64,000 nt of DNA, taken from NCBI RefSeq assembly GCF_039522525.1, contig NZ_BAAADO010000002.1:124001-188000 (forward strand), written 5' to 3'. The translations under genes were made by a program, and so were the position numbers. Every line of letters begins with the position of its first letter. Positions within the stretch are counted from its first letter, which is position 1. Below the pieces are notes generated by a model. The model had not been told where the DNA came from. It worked only from the letters and a program-made list of their open reading frames with translations, and ran no database searches. The stretch is from Salinibacillus aidingensis. Its GTDB lineage: Bacteria > Bacillota > Bacilli > Bacillales > Alkalibacillaceae. Shown in pieces: positions 18,544-26,100 of this stretch.

Positions 18544-18701
18544 TATAAAGTGAAACTCCCATAGTAAGGGTTTTCTCCATCCCCCAATGATGATTAGTTG
18601 AACCTATCAGGAATTTACTGTCCGTTTTTCCCCACTTAATCTTGCTGGAGTACCCTCAGGACTTGAAGTGGGGGTATACAGCCAGTTAATGCGTGATAAA
18701 A
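18544..18701 (-). repeat. Intercistronic repeat R3, copy 1
   Basis: About 155 bp that match 31884-32034 along their whole length. It includes a stem made by CCCCACTT and AAGTGGGG (18631-18673 region) and the shared tract ATCAGGAATTTACTG. The left end supplies the last codons and the TAA stop of the ECF S gene (residues FITH). It lies between the S gene and the nucleoside hydrolase gene. Confidence 0.75.
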
Positions 18702-19282
18702 GGATCACCATAATTCATCTTCGCCAGATAGCGTGAGGACATTTTCTTAACGATTATATAGGCAATGAGTACAGATAAAATTTTGTCCACACTGTTCACT
18801 AAAATCGAGCTTGAGAAAACGGAAGTCCAGATATCCTGAGTGGAGGCCAGAAAGACTCCCGTAACAGTGTCAACAGATTTTCCTGTTGCCCCTCCAAAAA
18901 CCAGGACGGAGATAGGTGCTGACACAACTACCGTTATTAACGTTATCACAACCCCTGATACAATCGTTGTCCACAACTTCTTAAACATACCAGCTCTGGA
19001 CATATATCCGATTAATAGACCAATAGCGATTGATACAGGAGCAAAAAATAGACTTGTTGGATTCGTCAGGGATGTAACGACATTCGTGGCTACCCCTGTT
19101 ACCGCCCCCACCCAGGGTCCTGCGATCATAGATACAACAACGGTTCCAATCACATCAAAGTGGAGAGGTAATCGTAATAGCTGGACAATCTGACTCGTTA
19201 CAAAATTCAAGGCTATACCTACTGGAATTAATAAAATGGCTAAAAGTGTAAAATCATGCAGTAGACCTTTTTCTTTTTTCAT
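18686..19282 (-). CDS. ECF transporter substrate-binding (S) subunit, purine-type candidate
   Basis: Integral membrane protein of 198 residues with about six helices, following directly on the ECF A-A-T genes, so it is the substrate-capturing subunit. The pattern GTVVVSMIAGPWVGAVTGVATN near residue 45 is the usual ECF S fold (turn rich in Gly/Pro before helix 3). I do not recognise a named vitamin-type subfamily. The guanine-type riboswitch and the nucleoside hydrolase and deaminase genes point to a purine base or nucleoside. The last residues come from an R3 repeat, so the native C-terminus may have been altered. Start ATG 19282 after GGGGG. Confidence 0.8.
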   Translation of the reverse strand: MKKEKGLLHDFTLLAILLIPVGIALNFVTSQIVQLLRLPLHFDVIGTVVVSMIAGPWVGAVTGVATNVVTSLTNPTSLFFAPVSIAIGLLIGYMSRAGMFKKLWTTIVSGVVITLITVVVSAPISVLVFGGATGKSVDTVTGVFLASTQDIWTSVFSSSILVNSVDKILSVLIAYIIVKKMSSRYLAKMNYGDPFITH

Positions 19283-19355
19283 TGCAATTCCCCCTCATGT
19301 TTTTAGGTAGATTTATATTTCAGCTGATTTACAGCTTGAAACCAACGAAACTGTA

Positions 19356-20183
19356 TCAGGAAGTTACCCTTTCTTTCGCTTTCATCTCCAATAGTGAATC
19401 CACAAATTCATCAATAGACAGAATCCGCTCTTCAACCCTTAAAAGATGGGCTAATTCACTAATATAAGGCTGTTTGATATTGGCTTCTTCTATGACATCA
19501 AAGTCCCAGAAAATCTCTCTCTTATCCTTATCAGCAGCAATCCGTTTATTGGTCATAACGATGACACGATCAAAATTTTTTACCACGAACTCCATATCGT
19601 GGGTAATTGTAATCACAGTAATGTTCTTTTCCTGCAAATGGTTGATGATTTTCGCAATTTGCTGCATGCCGACATAATCCTGGCCGGCTGTTGGTTCATC
19701 TAAAATGACGACTTCAACCTCCATAGCCAGCACACAGGCAATCGTGACAAATTTTCGAGTCGAATAGGGCAGGTTGTATGGATTTTCATCAAGATAGCCT
19801 TCGATGCCTGCCTGCTGTGCCGCACGCCTTACCCGTTCAGCAATGTCATCATCGGTCATCCCCTGTTTTTTTAGTCCGTAAGCAATCTCACTAAAGACAT
19901 CACTTTGAAAAATCTGATCATCCGGATTTTGAAACACATAACCTAACCGTTTTGCAATTTGAGCGGTTGTATAACCTTTCATATTTTGACCATCAATGGT
20001 AATCGTTCCATAGGTAGGCTTTAGAAGACCATTTAACATCTTCACTGTCGTGGTTTTGCCCGCTCCATTCTGACCAATAATCGCCAGCTTTTCCCCTTTT
20101 TCAATACTCGCCGAAATATTTTTAACGGCGACAAAGCCATTCGGATAGGTAAAGCTCACATCCTGAATTTCAATAAAGCTCAT
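19356..20183 (-). CDS. ECF transporter ATPase with degenerate ABC signature
   Basis: ABC ATPase of 275 residues, one of the two A subunits of the ECF module. Walker A is GQNGAGKTT (about residues 36-44), Q-loop FQNPDDQIF and Walker B VVILDEPTAGQD. The signature that should read LSGGQ is LPYSTRK. This makes it the non-canonical partner, so one of the two ATP sites in the heterodimer would be degenerate. ATG 20183 overlaps the stop of the second ATPase gene (ATGA). It is followed 73 bases later by the S gene. Confidence 0.88.
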   Translation of the reverse strand: MSFIEIQDVSFTYPNGFVAVKNISASIEKGEKLAIIGQNGAGKTTTVKMLNGLLKPTYGTITIDGQNMKGYTTAQIAKRLGYVFQNPDDQIFQSDVFSEIAYGLKKQGMTDDDIAERVRRAAQQAGIEGYLDENPYNLPYSTRKFVTIACVLAMEVEVVILDEPTAGQDYVGMQQIAKIINHLQEKNITVITITHDMEFVVKNFDRVIVMTNKRIAADKDKREIFWDFDVIEEANIKQPYISELAHLLRVEERILSIDEFVDSLLEMKAKERVTS

Positions 20184-21058
20184 GACCCTGAACCTCCCTG
20201 GTTGACGTGGATCCCCAGCCATTTTTTGATTTCTGCTTCTGCCTGTGATCGATGAATCGGGATTTGGCCAAAATCTGAGCTCCTTTTATTCAGCTCGATT
20301 CCCAGTCGTGCATATTGGGGCAGGCCCGCCTCATAATCGATTAGAGCAGGATTGGACAGAACATCCTCAACGTTTCCCTCCGTTATGATCCGGCCGTCAT
20401 TCATAACAAAAAGATAATCGGCATGCTCGGCAATGAGTTCAAGCTTGTGCTCCACAAGGATAATCGTTTTCCCCTGTTCCTTCATCCATTTAATCATGTC
20501 GAAAATGTCCCTGGTCCCTTTTGGGTCAAGCTGGGATGTCGGCTCATCAATCACCAGAATATCCGGATCCATCACAATGACAGCTGCAAAAGCGACACGC
20601 TGTTTTTGTCCACCTGATAATTCATACGGGTTTTTATCCGCTAATTCCTCAATGTTCAGTAATTGGATTACCTGCTTAACACGCTTCTTGATTTCCGGAA
20701 CCTCAACGCCAAGATTTTCGAGTCCATAGGCAATTTCACCAAACACGGTATCCTTTACGCCGCTAATTTGAGTAAAAGGATTCTGGAAGATAAAGCCAAT
20801 GTTTTTTGCCAATTCACTCATGGTCCAATGACGAATATCTTTTCCTTCTACAACGACTTCCCCCTCTAAACTCCCTTTATGAAAATGAGGAATAAAGCCG
20901 CGCAGGACATTGCATAAAGTGGTTTTTCCGGTACCATTTTTTCCAATTACGGCATAAAGCTTTCCCTCTCTAATAGAAAGGCTGACGTTTTTCAGTGCCT
21001 TTTCCCCATCGTTAATCGGATACATGTAATCCAAATTGTTGACCCGAATTAATTCCAT
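20180..21058 (-). CDS. ECF transporter ATPase, canonical
   Basis: ABC ATPase of 292 residues with Walker A GKNGTGKTT (about residues 35-43), Q-loop FQNPFTQI, signature LSGGQKQR and Walker B ILVIDEPTSQLDP. It pairs with the degenerate ATPase to drive the T/S membrane part. I start at ATG 21058 (MELIRVNN), eight bases after GGGAGG; the frame has a TTG two codons earlier. Overlaps the end of the T gene by ten bases. Confidence 0.9.
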   Translation of the reverse strand: MELIRVNNLDYMYPINDGEKALKNVSLSIREGKLYAVIGKNGTGKTTLCNVLRGFIPHFHKGSLEGEVVVEGKDIRHWTMSELAKNIGFIFQNPFTQISGVKDTVFGEIAYGLENLGVEVPEIKKRVKQVIQLLNIEELADKNPYELSGGQKQRVAFAAVIVMDPDILVIDEPTSQLDPKGTRDIFDMIKWMKEQGKTIILVEHKLELIAEHADYLFVMNDGRIITEGNVEDVLSNPALIDYEAGLPQYARLGIELNKRSSDFGQIPIHRSQAEAEIKKWLGIHVNQGGSGS

Positions 21059-21801
21059 AGCCAAATCCTCCCTATGAGTAAAATCGTGAGCAGAATCACC
21101 ATTGCCACCTGAATGATGTAATCGATTCTTCTTTTGGTCAGCTCATTCAGACTTGTTTTCTTTCCTATCGCTGAGAATGCGCGGGTTTCTAAAGCAATAG
21201 CCCTTTCTTCCGTGCTTGTAATGGAGCTTAAGACAAGCGGACCCAAAACAGGGATGAAAGCCTTTGCCCTCGTCAGGAGGTTGCCTTCTGTTTCCACCCC
21301 TCTGGACTTTTGCGCCTCCATGATCACTTTTGAACGGTTACTAATTTCAGGAATAAATTGAAACGTCGCAATAATGGCGTATGAAAACTTCGGGGACATG
21401 CCGATCCTCTCCAGTGCCTGACTGATATCTTTGACCGGTGTAATTCGAAAAAATAATAAAAACGCCGATGCGATGGCGATGATTTTAGAGGTTAAGGATA
21501 AACTCCGCATCACCCCTTCCTGCTTAATGGAGATGATTCCCCAGCTCCAGAAAATTTCTTCACCAGGTGCAATCACCGACTGGATGATAAAAATAAATAA
21601 GACCAAAACGAGCAAGCCCTTCACAACTAAATTCACCAGCTCCTTCGCCTTGCCTGCAAAAAAGGCAATCAGGATACACAACGGCAGCATTAGGTAGGCA
21701 TACAGGTACCCTGGTACGAAAAAAATCGAAATCGTGACAAACAAAGGCAGCATAAACTTTGTTGATGGATATAAGTTCAAAATAAAATTGCCTTTTTCCA
21801 T
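21049..21801 (-). CDS. ECF transporter transmembrane (T) subunit EcfT
   Basis: Transmembrane coupling subunit of 250 residues. Five or so helices lie in the N-terminal part, and the two cytoplasmic coupling motifs are visible as SRGVETEG (A-R-G type, about residue 170) and ALETRAFSA (about residue 220). Start ATG 21801 is preceded by AGGAGG nine bases upstream; the longer frame reads into the leader. First gene of the operon T-A-A-S-nucleoside hydrolase-amidohydrolase, downstream of a purine riboswitch and a terminator. Confidence 0.88.
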   Translation of the reverse strand: MEKGNFILNLYPSTKFMLPLFVTISIFFVPGYLYAYLMLPLCILIAFFAGKAKELVNLVVKGLLVLVLFIFIIQSVIAPGEEIFWSWGIISIKQEGVMRSLSLTSKIIAIASAFLLFFRITPVKDISQALERIGMSPKFSYAIIATFQFIPEISNRSKVIMEAQKSRGVETEGNLLTRAKAFIPVLGPLVLSSITSTEERAIALETRAFSAIGKKTSLNELTKRRIDYIIQVAMVILLTILLIGRIWLWN

Positions 21802-21913
21802 AGATATTGGCCTCCTTATGTATGGATAAATGGTTAGAAACGGACCGGCTGCCTGGTGTTTCTGTAAAGTCATTGTGCCAGGCAGATTATACTCCCCCCT
21901 ATTTAAAGAGGAC

Positions 21914-21945
21914 AAAAAAACACTCCCAGCTATAGCCGGAAGTGT
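21914..21945 (-). terminator. Leader terminator before ecfT
   Basis: On the minus strand ACACTTCCGGC, TATA and GCTGGGAGTGT form an 11-bp stem with two mismatches, followed by seven T's. It stands between the purine aptamer and ecfT and is the plausible read-out of the riboswitch, though about 200 bases separate them. Confidence 0.7.
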
Positions 21946-22144
21946 CTGCTTATTACGATAGGAAATTGCATACAATTCGCCATCCCTCAACCCTGAAGAA
22001 AGAAGTTCGGATAAAACGTTGCTTCATCATAATTCACGGCGCACCAACAGAACTTTTACTATCAGTCATCAAAAACACGTTTAAATTCCGAAGATTTCAA
22101 CATAATACGCATACCTGAATCGGAAAAATTAGAATGTATACAAT

Positions 22145-22219
22145 CACCCTCGTAGTCAGACCATTTACGGCAGTCCGGTAGAAACTTATGGGCCATATCC
22201 CCAAAATTATACGACGGTG
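22145..22219 (-). ncRNA. Purine riboswitch aptamer, guanine type
   Basis: The minus strand carries the conserved aptamer core: TATAAT after the P1 strand, GATATGG loop, AAGTTTCTACC junction, CCGTAAA loop and GACTAC. P1 arms CACCGTCGTA and TACGAGGGTG pair at nine of ten positions. The specificity base in the GACTA segment is C, as in guanine/hypoxanthine riboswitches, rather than T as in adenine ones. It lies upstream of the ECF transporter operon and predicts repression by guanine or hypoxanthine. Confidence 0.92.
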
Positions 22220-22593
22220 TTTCTTCTAAATGATTAAGTTTTTTTCATCATAAATGATAGATTGATGTGCGTCAACAAATTTACGAACATTTTAAATAAA
22301 GTAATAGATATTGTTCGTATTAATGGTCTCCTCTCCATATCTCAACAAAGTCCCTGAACCCAACAATCATAGGCGAAAGCTAGTGATAAAGCATTTATTG
22401 TCCAGCATTTATTTTATTAATCTGTTCTTCAAATAGATGAGTGACTCTTGTTATGACTTTCCCCTTTTTAACTCACCAAGCATTGGAGCGAGGTGATTAC
22501 TTGCTCTTGTCCCGAGTACGATATTTTGTTTAAATCTTATATATAGTTGCTTTCCTATTGTAGCAGGAGCTGAATTACATTCTAAATATTCCA
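22220..22593. other. Gene-free stretch upstream of the purine riboswitch
   Basis: I see no supported gene here. It should hold the promoter for the minus-strand ECF operon; TTGTTGACG near 22278-22286 (minus strand) could contain its -35 box. The minus-strand ORF reaching from 22451 into the ydeI start has no ribosome binding site or recognisable product. Confidence 0.5.
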
Positions 22594-22609
22594 GGTGATG
22601 ACAGGTACC
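22594..22609 (-). repeat. Dispersed repeat R1, copy 5, degenerate, upstream of ydeI-like gene
   Basis: Minus-strand GGTACCTGTCATCACC, the R1 head with two changes. It is inverted relative to copy 6 at 23224, so the two bracket the ydeI-like gene. Confidence 0.6.
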
Positions 22610-22631
22610 TGAAGTAAAGAGAGGTATTTTA

Positions 22632-23219
22632 ATGACAAACTCTAAAATGAATCCCAAGATTGATGATTTTTTGAGCAATGCCCATAAATGGCAACAAGAA
22701 TTTGAGGAACTAAGAAGAATTATTCTCGACTGTGGGCTTACTGAAAAATTGAAGTGGAATTTGCCCTGTTATACGTTTCAAAACAATAACATTGTAATCA
22801 TCCAAGGATTTAAAAATTACTGTGCTTTGATGTTTTTTAAAGGCGCCTTGTTAAAAGATCCAGAGAGTATTCTGACCAGGCCCGGGGAGAATTCACAGTC
22901 GCAGCGCCAGATTCGGTTTACCGATGTTCAGGAAATCGTTAAAAAGGAAGCCACATTGAAGGCTTATATTAATGAAGCCATTGAAGTGCAAAAAGCGGGA
23001 TTGGAAGTTAAAAAGACTACAGAATTCACAATTCCTGATGAACTTCAGAAAAAGTTTGATGAATCCCCTGACTTTAAAAAAGCATTTGAAGCACTGACTC
23101 CAGGAAGGCAAAGAGCCTACATTCTTTACTTTTCTAAAGCCAAACAATCCAAAACCCGTGAGTCAAGGATCGAAAAGTATACAGAGCATATATTCAATGG
23201 AAAGGGATTAAATGATTAA
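22632..23219 (+). CDS. ydeI: YdeI-family protein (DUF1801 plus C-terminal YdeI domain)
   Basis: Protein of 195 residues with an N-terminal DUF1801 fold (LRRIILDCGLTEKLKWNLPCYTFQNNNIVIIQGFKN, given here as segments LTEKLKWNLPCYTF and IVIIQGFKNYCALMFFKG) and a C-terminal YdeI/OmpD-associated domain (ALTPGRQRAYILYFSKAKQ) with a basic tail KTRESRIEKY. Members are called iron-chaperone-like, but the true role is unknown. The start has GAGAGG upstream. It is the only plus-strand gene in this part and is bracketed by inverted R1 repeats, which suggests it arrived or was moved as a unit; that is inference. Confidence 0.85.
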   Translation: MTNSKMNPKIDDFLSNAHKWQQEFEELRRIILDCGLTEKLKWNLPCYTFQNNNIVIIQGFKNYCALMFFKGALLKDPESILTRPGENSQSQRQIRFTDVQEIVKKEATLKAYINEAIEVQKAGLEVKKTTEFTIPDELQKKFDESPDFKKAFEALTPGRQRAYILYFSKAKQSKTRESRIEKYTEHIFNGKGLND

Positions 23220-23223
23220 AAAC

Positions 23224-23258
23224 GGTGCCTGTCACCACCCGAATTTTGTCGAATATTA
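23224..23258 (+). repeat. Dispersed repeat R1 (short variant), copy 6
   Basis: Plus-strand GGTGCCTGTCACCACCCG then AATTTTGTCGAATATTAA, four bases after the ydeI stop. It is the only copy on the plus strand, and it follows the only plus-strand gene with a copy: orientation tracks the gene. Confidence 0.85.
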
Positions 23259-23266
23259 ATTTAAAC

Positions 23267-23304
23267 AAAGGGAATGACAGCCATAACTGGTGTCATTCCC
23301 TTTC
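23267..23304. terminator. Hairpin terminator after the ydeI-like gene
   Basis: AAAGGGAATGACA and TGTCATTCCCTTT form a perfect 13-bp stem around GCCATAACTGG. The T tract is short (TTTCTC), so efficiency is uncertain. Confidence 0.65.
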
Positions 23305-23335
23305 TCATGCCCTGTACGACCTGCTAATCCGGTCC

Positions 23336-23381
23336 GTGAAACATTCTGTGAAACAAGATTATTCGGGGCGTGACAGGCACC
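23336..23381 (-). repeat. Dispersed repeat R1 (long variant), copy 7
   Basis: Minus-strand GGTGCCTGTCACGCCCCG, then AATAATCTTGTTTCACAG and a second TTTCAC. Nine bases after the stop of the SDR pseudogene. Confidence 0.85.
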
Positions 23382-23390
23382 GAATCAAGA

Positions 23391-23661
23391 TCAATGGTTT
23401 TTAATAACCACCTGATCCACATTGAGATTTTTTCTTGGCTTCACGTTGTTTACGATAATGTCCGCAATATCTTCCAGATCCATTAAACCTTCCATTTCAC
23501 TTTCTTCAAAGATGCCATCCCAAAATTCGGTCTTCATTCCACCCATATAGGCACCGTCTGCCCAATAAACAAACATGACTTCCCATTTTAGCATATCGTC
23601 TCGCTAATGATGCTCCCAATCCACTTCCTGCTCCAGTAATAACGACAACTTCTTTACTCAT
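23391..23661 (-). pseudogene. Short-chain dehydrogenase remnant with internal deletion
   Basis: From ATG 23661 the minus strand reads MSKEVVVITGAGSGLGASLA and on to HVCLLGR, a standard SDR N-terminus with the TGxxxGxG cofactor motif. After this the frame is lost. A second frame gives GAYMGGMKTEFWDGIF and ends DIADIIVNNVKPRKNLNVDQ, a typical SDR C-terminus. About 150 residues between, including the catalytic Ser-Tyr-Lys, are missing, so a deletion joined the two ends out of frame. A ribosome binding site (AAAGGAAG) still precedes the start. Confidence 0.85.
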
Positions 23662-24013
23662 GATTCCGTCTTCCTTTCTACGATGATCGTGAATGAAATG
23701 CTATGAATGAACAATAGAATCCCATCAGGAGCCGTATAAACAAAATTTGTATTTGAATATTTTGGACATACTACCTCTTATTGGAATAGTCAATTTTATG
23801 AGCAGCGCCATATGTGTCGATGTTGCTTTTCTCATGCTTAATCAAGCACTATATTTATTTACATTTTAGCCCGGCTGCCGCCTGTGCTTGGTGGCATCGT
23901 GGTTTGCGTCACATTCAAAAATAGGGATGTGTATATACACAAGGGGATTATCGGTACTTTCCATAAGAAGTTCGAAATGTATTTGACGTGCTGGCGCGTT
24001 ATCTATATAAAAA
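23662..24013. other. Intergenic stretch without supported gene
   Basis: AT-rich DNA between the SDR pseudogene and the next terminator. A plus-strand ORF of 63 codons from 23884 runs through the terminator and has no ribosome binding site, so I do not call it. Confidence 0.5.
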
Positions 24014-24057
24014 ACAACCTGAAGCTGTGTATCATCAGCTTTCAGGTTGTTTTTTTG
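24014..24057. terminator. Terminator downstream of the SDR gene
   Basis: ACAACCTGAAGCTG and CAGCTTTCAGGTTGT pair with a one-base bulge around TGTATCAT, with T's on one side and A's on the other, so it can act in both directions. It closes the minus-strand gene at 24077. Confidence 0.8.
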
Positions 24058-24076
24058 GCACTATTGATCACATGAT

Positions 24077-24820
24077 TTAATTAGAAGCCGTTACCCCACC
24101 ATCAATCACAAACTCCGATCCGGTAGAATAACTGGAATCCTCGGATGCGAGGAATAAGATGAGCTTGGATACTTCTTCAGGCTGCGCAGTCCGCTGCATT
24201 GGAATGGTCTTTTTCAATTGCTCAACAAGGTCCCTCGATCCCTCTACTTCAATCATAGGTGTTTGAATAACTCCCGGGTGAACGGAATTTACGCGGATGC
24301 CATATTCCGCAAATTCCAATGCTGCACTCTTTGTCATCCCGCGCACCGCAAATTTTGAAGAATCATAGGCCGAATTCCCAGCCGCTCCTCTAAGTCCATT
24401 TATGGAAGAAACATTGATGATGGATCCGCCACCTGCTTTTTTCATGGATGGAAGAACCGTTTTCATCCCCAGAAACACGCCAACCTGGTTAATATCAACG
24501 ACTTTGCGGTACTCTTCTTCCGTCAGCTCATCAAATTTTTTGGTAACAACAATCCCTGCATTGTTCACCAGGACATTTACAGGACCAAATGCGGATTCTG
24601 CTTCATCAATCACATGCTTCCATTCATCAGCCTTTGTTACATCGTGCCTGACAAACTTGGCATTCTCACCAAGTTCCTTCTCCAGCGCCTCACCTTCATC
24701 CGCAAGAATATCAGAGAAAACAATCTTGGCACCTTCCTCAACGAACCGGCGGACATGCGAAGCCCCTTGTCCACGTGAACCACCTGTTACGACAGCAACT
24801 TTACCATCTAATTTACCCAT
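24077..24820 (-). CDS. Short-chain dehydrogenase/reductase, glucose 1-dehydrogenase-like
   Basis: NAD(P)-dependent oxidoreductase of 247 residues with the full classical SDR set: TGGSRGQGASH (cofactor loop, about residue 12), NNAGIV (about 86), Ser in INVSSINGL, catalytic YDSSKFAVRG (Tyr-x-x-x-Lys) and HPGVIQTPM. Substrate is not readable; homologues act on sugars, steroids or 3-oxoacyl compounds. I start at ATG 24820 (MGKLDGKVAVV) because GGGAGG precedes it; the longer frame is probably untranslated. It stands alone, with a palindrome about 50 bases upstream and a terminator downstream. Confidence 0.85.
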   Translation of the reverse strand: MGKLDGKVAVVTGGSRGQGASHVRRFVEEGAKIVFSDILADEGEALEKELGENAKFVRHDVTKADEWKHVIDEAESAFGPVNVLVNNAGIVVTKKFDELTEEEYRKVVDINQVGVFLGMKTVLPSMKKAGGGSIINVSSINGLRGAAGNSAYDSSKFAVRGMTKSAALEFAEYGIRVNSVHPGVIQTPMIEVEGSRDLVEQLKKTIPMQRTAQPEEVSKLILFLASEDSSYSTGSEFVIDGGVTASN

Positions 24821-24869
24821 TACTGAATGCCTCCCTTTTACCAAAAATAATCGTCGTTCTACTGCCAGT

Positions 24870-24889
24870 CTATGTAATCGCTTACATAG
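24870..24889. promoter_or_regulatory. Palindromic candidate operator upstream of the SDR gene
   Basis: CTATGTAATCGCTTACATAG has perfect 8-bp arms around TCGC. No regulator gene lies beside it, so the binding protein is unknown. Confidence 0.5.
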
Positions 24890-25005
24890 ATAGACCTGAG
24901 TTTTTGACTAATACAAAAGGTTTAGCGAGGAGACATCTGTATTACGATATCTGACAGGCTCCTCTAACAAGGGAGCTGCAAGGCTACTACTGATTCTAAC
25001 TATTT

Positions 25006-25143
25006 TCCATATCAAAACAGGCAGAGCTGATATTCCGTTCAGCTCTGCCTGTTCATAGCAGGGTTGTCCAAAGTGTACCTGGTACGTGCCTTCACCCGTG
25101 AAACATTCTGTGAAACAAGATTATTCGGGGCGTGACAGGCACC
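25006..25143 (-). repeat. Repeat block R2, copy A, with terminator and R1 (long) copy 8
   Basis: 138 bp matching 33273-33411 at most positions. On the minus strand it begins with an R1 long variant (25098-25143), passes GGTACACTT, and ends with a perfect 13-bp stem, CAGGCAGAGCTGA and TCAGCTCTGCCTG (25018-25051), followed by TTTTGAT. It follows the mtnU stop by 21 bases and supplies that gene's terminator. Confidence 0.88.
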
Positions 25144-25164
25144 TAGATCAAGTTACCAACGTCT

Positions 25165-25959
25165 CTACCGATAAAGATCACTCCTGCGGTCGCTAAAGAT
25201 AGGGATGGTTTTTCGTACGTTATCTACCTGATCTACGTCGATTTCTTTATATAAGATGGTTTCGTCTTCACCGGCTTCGGCCAAAACTTCTCCCCATGGG
25301 CCGACAACGATGGAATGGCCGCCAAAGGTATTATTGGGGTCAGCTCCGACACGGTTACAGGCGATGACAAAGCACTGATTTTCAATCGCACGACTAATCA
25401 ATAAGGCACGCCAATGGTCAATGCGTGGTTTTGGCCACTCGGCGACAACGTATAAGACTTTCATTTCTCCAAGTGCATGCATGCGTACCCATTCCGGGAA
25501 GCGAATATCGTAACAAATCAATCCGGCAGAGGGTATGCCTGCGAGCGTAAACCATCCGTTATCATTTCCTTCGACTAAATATTTTTCTTCATCCATTAGC
25601 CGGAACAAATGCGCTTTACTATATTCTTTAACTTTTTCCCCGGACGCATTGACAACGAGCATGGTGTTTTTCACTTCGGCTGCCTGCTCTCTGGATTGAT
25701 TGGCAACCGATCCGCCGACCACATGAACCTGATTCGCCTTTGCCAGTTCTGCGAAAAAGTTGAGACTTTCCCCACCCTCGATATCGGCAATGTCATCGAG
25801 GCGCGACAAATCATATCCAGTCGTCCACAATTCGGGAAGTACCACCACATCGACCCCGGATTTTGCCGCCTGTTCTATGTTTGTTTTCACTTTTTCATAG
25901 TTTCCCCACGGGTTTCCATATTCAATATCCATTTGAAGCAAAGCAACGTTCAAAGTCAA
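25165..25959 (-). CDS. mtnU: Nitrilase-family omega-amidase MtnU (YkrU)
   Basis: Carbon-nitrogen hydrolase of 264 residues with the catalytic triad in VVLPELWTTGY (Glu), KEYSKAHLFR (Lys) and GLICYDIRFPEW (Cys). MtnU-type enzymes hydrolyse 2-oxoglutaramate, the product left when the MtnE aminotransferase uses glutamine, thereby pulling methionine salvage forward. The start is TTG 25959 (MTLNVALLQMD), six bases after GGAGGG; the ORF extends upstream without a better site. It is downstream of the hcxA-like gene and thus of a SAM-I riboswitch, and near mtnE, as in the B. subtilis ykrU-ykrV arrangement. Confidence 0.88.
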   Translation of the reverse strand: MTLNVALLQMDIEYGNPWGNYEKVKTNIEQAAKSGVDVVVLPELWTTGYDLSRLDDIADIEGGESLNFFAELAKANQVHVVGGSVANQSREQAAEVKNTMLVVNASGEKVKEYSKAHLFRLMDEEKYLVEGNDNGWFTLAGIPSAGLICYDIRFPEWVRMHALGEMKVLYVVAEWPKPRIDHWRALLISRAIENQCFVIACNRVGADPNNTFGGHSIVVGPWGEVLAEAGEDETILYKEIDVDQVDNVRKTIPIFSDRRSDLYR

Positions 25960-25974
25960 CAGAGTCCCTCCTCC

Positions 25975-26042
25975 TATAAAGTGAGATTTCATTCAGTGGG
26001 GCTCCCCCACTGAATGTTCGCGAAACTTATCAGGACTTTATC
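25975..26042 (-). repeat. Intercistronic repeat R3, partial copy 3
   Basis: Begins TATAAAGTGAGATTTCATTC and contains a perfect 11-bp stem, ATTCAGTGGGG and CCCCACTGAAT with a CTC loop (25991-26015). Then comes ACTTATCAGGA, as in the other R3 copies. It lies between the hcxA-like and mtnU genes. Confidence 0.65.
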
Positions 26043-26100
26043 AGCTATTCGCTCTACCATCATTGTTTTTATCATTCAGTGAGGTCTACAGATCGTTCAT

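Noticed and set aside
22062..22251. Minus-strand frame of about 60 codons that looks like a small protein after correcting an A7 run
   Set aside because: The same bases are the conserved core of a purine riboswitch (GATATGG, GTTTCTACC, CCGTAAA); the protein-like reading is accidental and has no ribosome binding site.
22320..22385. Short similarity to the SDR gene at 24200-24260 (PMIVGFRDFVE against PMIEVEGSRDLVEQ)
   Set aside because: Only about 40 bases and no surrounding SDR motifs; could be chance.
23884..24075. 63-codon plus-strand ORF
   Set aside because: It runs through a clear terminator hairpin, lacks a ribosome binding site and has no protein-like composition.
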